Below are positions 55,492-64,000 of a stretch of 64,000 nucleotides of DNA, piece by piece. The notes beneath the pieces were generated by a model. That model had not been told where the DNA came from. It was given only the letters and a program-made list of their open reading frames with translations, and made no database searches. The stretch is from the NCBI GenBank assembly GCA_030998015.1, contig JARWMV010000084.1:1-64000 (forward strand). The letters run 5' to 3'. The stretch comes from Ceratorhiza oryzae-sativae. Lineage: Eukaryota > Basidiomycota > Agaricomycetes > Cantharellales > Ceratobasidiaceae. Positions within the stretch are counted from its first letter, which is position 1, and each line of letters begins with the position of its first letter. The translations under genes were made by a program, and so were the position numbers.

Positions 55492-55946
55492 CTACAGCTG
55501 TAGAAAAGATCCTAAGTATTGCTGTCGCTCCATCCTTGCATTTGATCTGTCCAGTACCATAAGCATTAAACCCAGTAAATAGATTTGGGACTTACAGTAT
55601 GGATGATCTGGCAGGATGAAAAGCTCAGAGGTCATGCCTCTGTTTCCTGGACCCCTGTAGGGACTATACTGCCTGCAATTCCTCACCAAGGCAATGGAAG
55701 GATGTTGGCTGGCTTAACAGTCCAGAGGGTCCTCTGCCTGCTGAAGTATACACAGCTTGTGGCAGGAGAACACCACCTGCCAGTGACAGTTATGGTGCGC
55801 TCCAGGTTGGAGTACTCCATTACCACCTTTTGTCCAGGTGCGACCCATATAAAGTCTTCTCCTAGACTGTAGAGGTAGTAAAGGATGGCAAAAACCATGA
55901 GAATGATGGGGAGAGAGACAGCAATGATGATAATGAGGTTGGCCAT
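55492..55946 (-). pseudogene. Family-G ORF A: small membrane-anchored protein, right copy
   Basis: ATG at 55946 opens 87 residues. Residues 3-26 (NLIIIIAVSLPIILMVFAI) are strongly hydrophobic and predict a single transmembrane segment, followed by YYLYSLGEDFIWVAPGQK. The frame ends at a TGA after ILPLPW because one base is missing near 55692 relative to the left copy. In the left copy the frame continues into RNRRQYSPYRGPGNRG. A 49-nt intron fits at 55547-55595, and the last exon encodes MERQQYLGSFLQL to the stop at 55492. The ancestral product was probably about 150 residues. No homologue is recognised. Confidence 0.6.
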
Positions 55947-56073
55947 GGTTGGTGTGGTGTTTCCAGGTAAATGCTAGCCGATTTATATCTACAAAATGAC
56001 TTTGTTAGTAAACAAACAACAGAGAAATCACATGTTGTTCTTGGAATGATTTTCAGGAAAGGGTTAAGACTTC

Positions 56074-59000
56074 TTAGATGTCTTGAGGCGTTGCTTAAGT
56101 TCCCATTCCTTGAGTATCCTGGGAGCATTTGTCAACTGCTGCCTGGATAACCATTCATCCCATTCAGGTGGATAACCCAGAAATCTTGTAAGATATCGAC
56201 GCTGTTTCTCTGTCCTTTCTTGATCATCTTTTCATCCAGAATCTCTTCCACTTCCCATTCAGGTTCCTTGTCAAAGTCAGATCTATTCAGATGTTTCTTG
56301 GGACGGTCTGTACCATCTTTATCTCTATGATAAGGTTCCAGATGAGCTATATTAATCACAGGGTGAATCTTGTAGCTGGCTGGAATCTTGATGCGATAAG
56401 TTACATCTGAAAGCTTCTCTAGAACTTCAAAGGGACCATCATACTTCATCTGGAGTTTCCTTCCTTTTCCCTTCTGATTTCTCAGCAGGTTCAGGGAATG
56501 TGGATTCAGCATGACCAAATCTCCTTCCTGTAGATCAAGATAACTATGATTCTTGTTGTATTGATCCTCCATGTGAACCTGAGCCAATTTCAAGGCATCC
56601 TGAGCTTGAGAGCGAATAGCTTTCATCATCTCATTGAAGTTCACAGCTTTAGGATCTTCTACAGAGGGTCTGGCTAAAGCTTTACCAGTAGAAGTGAGTA
56701 AATCTGAGGGTCGAAGTGGTTCAAATCCTAAAAGAAGATAAGAAGGTGTAAATCCTGTAGATGTATGCTCCATGGTGTTGTAAGCAAAGCTAAAATCATT
56801 TAGGAGGTCACTCCAATTGTCCATTGAAGGAAAGACAAAAGCTCTTAAGGCAATCTCTAAGGTTTGGTTCATAATCTCACTCTGTCCATCAGCTTGTGGG
56901 TGATAAGCTGTAGTAAGCGATCTCTGAATGCCAACCAAAGAGGTTAAGTGTTCCCAAAAGGCTCCTGTCCATCTAGAGTCTCTGTCAGTAATAACCTGTC
57001 TTGGAAGACCATACTTGGTCCATATATGCGCATGGAATAGTTTGGCAGTCTCTTCCTCATTGATAGAAGTATTGCAAGGGATAAAGTGTGCATACTTAGT
57101 CAATTTATCAACTATAGTTAGTATGGCATTAAATCCATTGCTAGGAGGAAGATCCATTATAAAATCCATGGTTACTACTTCAAAAGGCTGACTAGGAATT
57201 GGAATAGATTGAAGAAAACCTCTTTGTCCATGTCTTTTAGGCTTAGCCTTTTGACAAATATCACAAGTGCGCACATATTCCTTAATGACTTGTACCATCT
57301 TAGGCCAGTAGTAGGTGAAGCTACTTTGTTTAGGTCCTATGGTAGCCAGCATGAGCTCCTTCTTGAAGAGAGTCATGTATTTCAGCTACTACTTCCTTCT
57401 GTAAGTCTTTAGGGACACACAGCTTGTAATTGTCATCTCTGCAAAAGTAAATAAGACCATTTTCTCCAATCCTGTATTGTTTGTAGGGTGGATTTAGATG
57501 ATCATATCACCTTGCAGCTTCTTGAGTACATCAGCAAAATGGGGATCATTAGTGTATGCTTCATAAAAGCGATTAACTTCAGATTCATTAATACTGATGT
57601 GTAGCTCATTCAAACCTGATGTAGCAAGAGAGACATTAGCTTTATATACTTTGTTTCTTACCTTAAACCTTGTCCTAAAACCTTTGGAAGGCTTTTCTTC
57701 ATTGGCTAAAGCATGCATAGTCGATGGACTAGCAAATCCTTCTCAAAGTCTACACCTATTTCTTGGTACAGATTCTTCAAGGCATCTTCAGTGTCATTGT
57801 TAAAAGTAAGAGGGGTTGATAAGTCTGCTAAAGGTCCATCTTGTCTAGGGATCCTTCTTCTTAATCTAGAGATTGGGTCAACATTAGTATGGACTTTGCC
57901 TGCTCTATGAACTATTACTAGGTCTGGAAAGGCAGCTATTACTATGCCATAACCAGATAGTCTTCTGTTCACAGTTTGGTAAGTCTTACTCCATTTAAGG
58001 GCAGCATGATCTGACACTACTACAACTTTAGCACCTTCAAGATACATGTGGAATTTCACTAGACCATCTCTTACACCTAGAGCTTCTCTCAGTGGCTGAG
58101 TACCTTGTCTCAGCTGATTTGAGAGTCTTGACCAGTAGGCAATGACTCGCTCTATGTGTACTTCAGTTTCTTCAAAGTCTTCATTCCAAGTATCTTCATA
58201 GTCAAAAGTTTCAGTACCATCAGCCCCCCCAGTCAGGATGACCTTTCCTTTGGAGTCAGGTGTAATAAACCTGGGGACAGGTAACCCTTCTTGGTGAGCT
58301 TTCTTACATTGATCATAAACTCTAGTTCCTTTCAGGTCCTTAAGTTTCATGGTTTGAATTTGCTGTAAGATAGCAGCTATTCCAAAGTCACATGCATCAG
58401 TATAAAGCCTATAGGGCATCCCTGGTATTGGGTAAGAGAGAACTGGTGCATTGGCTAGGACTAGCTTAGCTAGTTTGAAAGCATGGGATTCCAATTTATC
58501 CCATTTCCACTTGACACTCTTCTTTAAGAGATTAAATAATGGAGCTACTATCCAAGTATAATATGGAATATAACTTGAAAAGTAGGTCATCATTCCTAAG
58601 AATGTTTGTAATGTAGGTATATCCTTAGGTTCCTCTAATTGTAGAATGCCTTCCACTTTCTCCTTATGGGTAGACATGCCAAGTCTGGACACCTTTTGTC
58701 CTAAAAGGAGTAAAGATTGATATCCAAGGTGGCATTTACCAGGAGAAAGAGTCAATCCAGAGTCTGCAATGGCCTTTAATACTTTGTCTAAATGCTCACA
58801 GTGGTCTTCAAATGACTTGCTGTATATCACAATGTCATCTATATATACTAGAGCAAATATCCATAAGAATGGGGCCAAAACATCAGTCATAACCCTTTGG
58901 AATACTGGAGGTCCATTTCTCCATCCAAAAGGCATTCTTCTGAATTGAAAGTGTCCTCTGTGACATCTAAATGCTGTCTTAGGCCTATCCTCATCCTTTA

Positions 59001-60401
59001 TCTGGAGTTGAGTAAAGCCTGCTAGAGCATCTAGAGTACTGAGATATTGGGCTCCTTCAAGTGAATGAAGGATGTCTTGTTGCCTAGGTAGAGGGTATTC
59101 ATCTGGTATAGCTACTGCATTAAGCTTCCTGTAATCAATGCACAAGCGAGGCTTATTATTCCGCCATACTACAAGCACTGGGAAGCCCCAAGGGCTCTTA
59201 GATTCTTCAATTACACCTAAGCGCAACCAATCATCTATTTGCTTGTCTATAGCAGCCTTAGCTTCTTCACTTGGCCTATAGGGAGTTAAAGCAATTTCCT
59301 TTGTACCTGGTCTGAGATTAATCTCTACCCTGGCTGGGTAATTACCAAGTCTGCCATCTAATCCAAAAGCTTCAAAGTTCTTCTTCACCACCTTTTGCAA
59401 GCTTTTCTTCTGATCTGGAGTCAAATTGTCTCCCCAATGTACCTCTGTCAAGAGTCTTTCCCTAGGGACTGGCTCTGGGTCAGGCAGTTCAGCAGTTTTA
59501 GGGCCTCCTTCTGGCTGCTTTGAGAGTTCAATCTCTTCAGCAGTAGGAGAAGGTACTTTGACTTCCTTCATAAGAGTATTTATTAGATGTGCCTTGGCTT
59601 CTCCTGCTTTCCTAAGTTCTTCAGGCAAATCTTTTTCTTTATCCAATGCAATCTTGGGGTCATGCATATATCCTATGACATGTCCTTTGGGTAAATGCAC
59701 TGGCCTCTGAGAAAAGTTGTTATCTGAATAGTCTTAGTATCAGGAGTGATGATGCTGTCTGTAGTTCCATGACATCCAAGTTCCATTATTACTTTCTAGA
59801 CTACCTTCAATAAAACCTTCTTGCTGTCCTTCCTGGAATTCAACTAGAATAGGCACTTGTGTAATGAATTCAGCCTTTAAAAATACATCCCTAGCTAATT
59901 TAACTGGGGTAGCACCTTCAGGCCCTTTCTTTAAGGCTTTCTTCTTAGAAGATTTTTTCCTGTGAAAGGCTCTTCTTTCTAGGTTTGTCTTGAAGTCTGG
60001 TCTAGTGTAAACTTGAAATACATTTCCAGCTTCATCCAATCTTGGTTCAGTTTCTAATTCAATTACTTCAGCAGACCTACCAGAGTTGCCAAAGAGTATT
60101 CTGCTAGGAGAGGAAAGACGATCTAAAGAGATTCTATATTGGTTAGAAAAGTCATTACCCAGAATGAAAGGTACTTTCATTCCTTTCACTACATAGGCTT
60201 CTACCTGCATCTTTACAGGTCCATCCTTAGTAGGGAAGGTTAAGTCTAATACTACATATCCTGTAATACTAGTTTTACCAGTCACTTGAATAAGATTTAT
60301 CTTTTGGCCAGATTTCTCTTTAGGAGGTTGTTTCAAGCTAGTCAGAAAATTATAGCTAATCAGGGTAATATCAGAGCCTGAGTCAACTAATTTCTGTTAA
60401 G
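56074..60401 (-). pseudogene. pol: Family-G Pol, right copy: protease to chromodomain
   Basis: The protease motif LVDSGSD is near 60375-60395, and VPFILGNDF near 60145-60175. A 664-residue frame (59700-57706) covers the RT (YIDD near 58830-58845) and RNase H (TDACDFG near 58400). The integrase finger and DDE core are in 57376-56132 (TMDFIMDLP, ITDRDSRW, HPQADGQSE). A missing A near 56206 shifts the frame inside the chromodomain, which the left copy keeps intact. Inside the long frame two small deletions near 58085-58130 cancel each other, so the frame stays open while the RNase H TEREAL block, including its catalytic Glu, is scrambled. Confidence 0.92.
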
Positions 60402-60683
60402 CCTTCTTCATTCCCTACCCTAGCCATAGCTACTGTAGGTCTAGTTCCCAAGAAATGAGTTCCTGAAGGACGTTCCATCACCTTTTTAAGAGTAATAGTT
60501 TTATCCTCAGGGATTGATTTAAGGTCAAGAGGCTCATTCCTGTAGATAATTGAATAGAAAATGATTTGGTAGCCATTGTTTGATTTGCTAATGCATTATA
60601 ATTGTGTACTGCCTGTATATCCTGGTCATCTGCATTTACTCCCAAGTCCTCTGTCTCATTAGATTCAGAAGGCTGGGAATTAA

Positions 60684-61166
60684 TTAAAAATCCGAGTCAG
60701 AAGAAGAGCTAGAAGAATCAGATTCTTCCTCTTGGTCTTCAGATGGCTCAGTTTCAGATGATTCAGGATCAGAATCATTGCAGGCAGCTTCATATTCAGC
60801 ATAAGCAGTTTGTTCAGCTTCAATAGTTTCAGCAAAATAAACTTGGACATTGTTAGCATTAGATTTATTATGCTTGCACTCCTTGTCATAGTGCATAAGA
60901 CTTCCACAATGAATACAGCCTCTCATTCCTCTAGCTTTAGGAGTCCCTTTCTTATGTTTGGAAACATTAGAATTGTCTGGAGGGAAGGGCCTCTTATAGC
61001 CTTTGAATTTATCAGGCTGCTTTGACTTGAACTTAGAGTTAGAAGAATTTACTGCATGAGCACTAGCTTTGTGACCATGCTTTTTCTGATGCTTTTCAGC
61101 CTTCAAAGCTTTGATCACTTCCTTGACTGTGTCATAGGTAGCTTGGTTGTTCATATGGCAGGCCAA
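60684..61166 (-). CDS. gag: Family-G Gag C-terminus: CCHC zinc knuckle and acidic tail
   Basis: A Lys-rich segment (KALKAEKHQKKHGHK) leads to a perfect knuckle CIHCGSLMHYDKEC (C-X2-C-X4-H-X4-C) near 60890-60935, which binds RNA in nucleocapsid proteins. It ends with an acidic Ser/Glu tail and stop at 60684. It overlaps the preceding frame by a few bases and is probably the same Gag protein, separated by a one-base indel near 61155. Confidence 0.82.
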   Translation of the reverse strand: MACHMNNQATYDTVKEVIKALKAEKHQKKHGHKASAHAVNSSNSKFKSKQPDKFKGYKRPFPPDNSNVSKHKKGTPKARGMRGCIHCGSLMHYDKECKHNKSNANNVQVYFAETIEAEQTAYAEYEAACNDSDPESSETEPSEDQEEESDSSSSSSDSDF

Positions 61167-62516
61167 TCTTGCAATAAATCTTCTTGTTCCTTAATTCTAG
61201 TCACATAGGTGGACCAGTCTGCAATATCCTCATGGTTGACTATAGTTCTCCATTGTGTAGGAGCTGACCTAGCCACTTCAGCAATGATAGTGAGGTCATC
61301 CCAATCTTCAACCATGTCAAGCAGTTTCTTTTTGCGAAGTGCATACTGAACTGGTGTTTCTTTGTTGCCTGAATCCTTGAACCTGGCTGCCAAAGCTTTG
61401 TTCCTAGCCTTGGTAATCCAAGTAGGAGTCCAAAAGAAACTAATTAAGCGAGCTCTCATCTGATTCCAATCTGTAGACATTCTAAGCCTTTGTTCCTCAT
61501 TGAACTGATACCACCATTGTTTAGCATCTCCAGTAAACCTGAATGGGATAGTCAGGGTGAGTCTGTTGTTCTCATTTAAACCCATGGCTATATAACAATT
61601 GATTTGATCTATCCACTCACATAGTTCATCTGGATCACCATCATACTCTGGTATCACTTCAGGCTTAAGTTTCATGTCTAGATGAGGTTGATTATTTTGG
61701 TTGTTATTGTTACCATTTCCTCCAGCTCCTCTAGGGCCTTCTGGGCCTGGTGGACCTGGTGGACCTGGTGGACCATCTCTTCCATCCCTGCCATCCCTTC
61801 CAGGGGGACCTTGGTCTCCTGGACGTCCTGGAGGGCCTTGGATCCAAGGATAAGGACCATTAGGAGGATTTCCAGGGGGCCCTGGAGGTCCTGGTGGTCC
61901 TGGTAGTCCTTGTGGCCTAGGAGTATTGGGTGGAATAGGTGGAATGGGAGGAATATGAGGAACATGTCCTCCTCCTTGCTGAGGGTAACTTTGACCTACT
62001 GGAGGGTTAGATGGCCCCTGTCCTCCTCCTGGAGGATTAGGTGGACCTGCACTTCCTCCTGAAAAATTCCTGCCACTAGAGGCAGGAGGTCCAGTGGGAG
62101 GAGGTCCTGGTGGCCTCCTAGGTGGAGTAGAAGCTAGACTAGAGAACCCTGGTCCTAGATTTATCACAAAGGGTTGATAAGGATCAAACTTCTGAGTTCT
62201 AAATGTTTCAGCTTCAGTAGGTCTAGAGGCTTGTGGCATGTGTATGCTAGCATCAGCAGGTAATTGTGATTGAGGTACTAATGGCTGGAAACCTAATAAG
62301 GTATTCCCTTCAGGACTATAAACTGGCATCTTTGAAGGATCTCCAGTCATAGTTACAGAAGGTCCAGTAGGCTCTCTAAAACCTTCAGCCCTATGATCTT
62401 CTGTAGGCCTACCTGCTTCAGCATCTGAAGTTCTATTAGAACTCCTATGCCTAGGTCTCCTAGCTTCTTCCTCAGAAGAGTCTTCTTCACTAGTAGTAAC
62501 AATAAGGGGAACAGCC
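61151..62516 (-). pseudogene. gag: Family-G Gag core with collagen-like Gly-X-Y segment
   Basis: The frame is open from about 62516; the first ATG is at 62350. An acidic Ser-rich start (TTSEEDSSEEEARRPRHR) is followed by a Pro/Gly-rich stretch, then a run of about 15-20 Gly-X-Y triplets with GPP and GRDGRDGRDG units at about 61720-61915. The retrotransposon Gag capsid region follows: EYDGDPDELCEWIDQINCY, IPFRFTGDAKQWWYQF, PVQYALRKKKLLDMVEDWDD. It lies upstream of the zinc knuckle. The upstream joint to the N-terminal piece has stops between 62517 and 62916. Confidence 0.82.
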
Positions 62517-62916
62517 CTTGAGGAACAGTCCCAGAGTCATCCCTTACTGGCCTAGAAGGGGTTATTGGCTCCCTAGGTGGGTAAGGAGATGCTGGTCTTC
62601 CAGTATACTGTTCATGAGGTGGAAACTCTTCCTCAATAGTGACTGCATGACCTTTGCTAAGTCGACCCCTGAAAGGTTCCTTTCTGATAGCATTGTCAAA
62701 GGATTGACGTGGGTCTAGCAGGTTTATTTACCAAGGGAGAGTCCTGGTCCTGATCAGTATCATCCTCATTTACTTCTCCAATAGTGGGTAAAGCTGAAGT
62801 ACCAGCTTCAGTCACTTGAGCAGGAGGTAATAGAGGTTCTAGCACTCTTCCTGATTGCCTAGGACCTACTCCTATGCGTCTAGGATAGTCTTTCTCTACA
62901 GGAGTAAATGAAGTTC

Positions 62917-64000
62917 CTAGATAACTTCCAAGTAAGTAGAAGGACCTCTAACTCCCAGAATGCGAGTAGCTTCTATTTGAGAAACTGATTCTGGAGTAAA
63001 TAGAGCTTGTAGTCTCTTCTCACTTGGAGTCCTTATAGGAGTAATTGCACCTAAAGCTTCTGGTCTAGCTGGAGAACTAGTTACAGGGCCAAGGAAGCTC
63101 CTTCCCTGAGCCATAGCTGAAGTAGATGCAAATCCAGAAGGTTGAATTGCAGTCATGGTAGTATCCTCAGCAGAATCATCTGCTATCCTTGTGATATCTT
63201 CCACTTCCTGCTCTTCTATTTGAACTAGCTCCTCTCCACCACTCACTGGCTCATCTGGATCCTCCTGAACTTCTAGAGGTTTGAATTCTAGACGACCAGT
63301 AGGAGATCTAATTGAGTCAATAGTATGCTTAGGATGAGGGGCTGGAGCATATTCTGGAGTCTTGGATCTGCTTTCAGAATTTTCCCACATTATTTCATTG
63401 AGCTCCCTTTGCTTCCCTTTACCAAGGTCTTGCATAGCTTGGTGTTCAATAAAGAGGTAAGCCAAGAAACGCTCAACTTCATCCCTAAATAATACACAAG
63501 CAACTTCATGCTGTTTCTTACTGAAAGCAAAATGCTTCCTGGTTTCAGGGAATGCAGGAACATCTGGGTGAGGTATAGGATGCCTGCTCCTAACAGGGAG
63601 TAGTTGGGACTTGAAAGCAGAGAGCTTAGTCCTAAAACTCCTATGCCTGTTCAAGTCAATGAACATGACAGGTTCTCCAGATGCAGACCAAGACCATTCT
63701 GGCCTAAATGTACATAAATAATCCAATTCTTGTAAGAGATCCTTGAAGAATTCTCTACACCCAATAGATGGATATTTAATGTGCATTACATGGGGATGAG
63801 GACGTTCATATATCTTCCTACCTACTGCTCTAACTAACCTTCTCCTATCTGCTATCTCTGGATGCATCCTTGTTAGGTTTGTCATCCTAGTAGCAGCAGG
63901 TTGGTAAGTCAGATGCCTTTGCTCTCTAGGAGTAAGAGCAATATATGAACTAGATCCATTAGGAGGGATGGGCAAATATTGTTCATAATCTACAGTATCT
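62917..64000 (-). CDS. Family-G N-terminal Gag-like ORF, 5' end beyond window
   Basis: The minus-strand frame is open from the window edge, with no ATG required inside, to a stop at 62917, giving at least 360 residues. The first 200 residues appear globular (RRLVRAVGRKIYERPHPHVMH, GCREFFKDLLQELDYLC, RPEWSW, KKQHEVACVLFRDEVERFLAYL); the rest is acidic and Ser/Thr/Pro-rich. Just before the stop a frameshift is likely, since coding character continues in another frame to about 62720 (GTSFTPVEKDYPRRIG). It may be the N-terminal half of an unusually long Gag or a separate first ORF. No known domain is recognised. Confidence 0.6.
   Translation of the reverse strand, partial: DTVDYEQYLPIPPNGSSSYIALTPREQRHLTYQPAATRMTNLTRMHPEIADRRRLVRAVGRKIYERPHPHVMHIKYPSIGCREFFKDLLQELDYLCTFRPEWSWSASGEPVMFIDLNRHRSFRTKLSAFKSQLLPVRSRHPIPHPDVPAFPETRKHFAFSKKQHEVACVLFRDEVERFLAYLFIEHQAMQDLGKGKQRELNEIMWENSESRSKTPEYAPAPHPKHTIDSIRSPTGRLEFKPLEVQEDPDEPVSGGEELVQIEEQEVEDITRIADDSAEDTTMTAIQPSGFASTSAMAQGRSFLGPVTSSPARPEALGAITPIRTPSEKRLQALFTPESVSQIEATRILGVRGPSTYLEVI

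Larger units (their letters stand above)
51663..64000 (-). mobile_element. Family-G giant Ty3/gypsy retrotransposon, right copy (5' beyond window)
   Basis: Read on the minus strand from 64000 downward: gag in three pieces, pol (60401-56074), ORF A, ORF B, ORF C, polypurine tract and 3' LTR (52965-51663). At least 11 kb of internal sequence is visible, so the full element exceeds 13.5 kb with two LTRs. It faces the left copy; the 3' LTRs point toward each other about 42.8 kb apart. It is better preserved than the left copy in pol (a 664-residue frame) and ORF C, and its CpG sites are kept. Confidence 0.88.

Noticed and set aside
55492..55946. ORF A as a true viral envelope glycoprotein
   Set aside because: Only an N-terminal hydrophobic segment is seen. 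There is no ectodomain of adequate length, Cys pattern, cleavage site or C-terminal anchor.
60684..62350. Collagen-like Gly-X-Y sequence as a host structural protein
   Set aside because: The same frame continues into a Gag capsid region and lies upstream of the zinc knuckle and pol, so it is part of Gag.
1..64000. tRNA, rRNA, riboswitch or bacterial operon features
   Set aside because: No cloverleaf, rRNA core motif or Shine-Dalgarno organisation was noticed while reading; the sequence is eukaryotic transposon DNA throughout.

Overview
The window looks like a heavily transposon-loaded stretch of a fungal nuclear genome, probably a basidiomycete. Supporting this are short 46-49 nt introns with GT(A/G)AGT donors and CTRAY-type branch points, Ty3/gypsy chromoviruses with chromodomains, a Tc1/mariner-type transposase with introns, and no bacterial gene organisation. 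I see no intact host gene, no rRNA or tRNA and no CRISPR array. Nearly everything is a retrotransposon, a solo LTR, or a gene remnant broken by one.

The ends of the window (1-8830 on +, and 51663-64000 on -) are two facing copies of one very large Ty3/gypsy element, called family G here. Its LTR is about 1.3 kb, begins TGTTATGG and ends TGTAACA. Gag carries a collagen-like Gly-X-Y segment, and Pol has the order protease-RT-RNase H-integrase-chromodomain. Unusually, three further ORFs lie between pol and the 3' LTR: A (small membrane-anchored protein), B (spliced, proline-rich) and C (about 330 aa, with its own TATA box). The two copies are close to identical in pol and similar in A and B, but ORF C differs strongly between them and near-identity resumes just after it. 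ORF C therefore looks like an exchangeable cassette.

From 8.8 to 20.9 kb lie minus-strand gypsy remnants: fragment E, a second family A with a 192-bp LTR, and chromodomain fragment D. They are interrupted by family-G LTRs and by a 143-bp hAT-type MITE with a perfect 8-bp target duplication. From 21 to 29.6 kb there is another G LTR, a family-B LTR, a Pro/Ala-rich SAM-like gene split by a G solo LTR, a degraded Tc1/mariner transposase and fragments of family-C LTRs.

From 29.6 to 48.4 kb are at least five copies (C1-C5) of a chromodomain gypsy element, family C, with about 0.35-0.43 kb LTRs and an extra ORF (X) between the chromodomain and the 3' LTR. The copies alternate in orientation and are nested. 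From 48.4 to 51.7 kb lie a diverged repeat shared with 27 kb, a candidate Copia-type 3' LTR, and an unknown minus-strand gene split by a family-B solo LTR.

Five solo LTRs have exact 5-bp target duplications (GCAAG, CCCCT, GCTGG, CAAGC, CTCTT), which gives a firm nesting order. The left G copy and several LTRs show CpG to TpG/CpA decay, as expected from cytosine methylation or a RIP-like process. Family names (G, A, B, C, D, E, F) are labels used only in this annotation.
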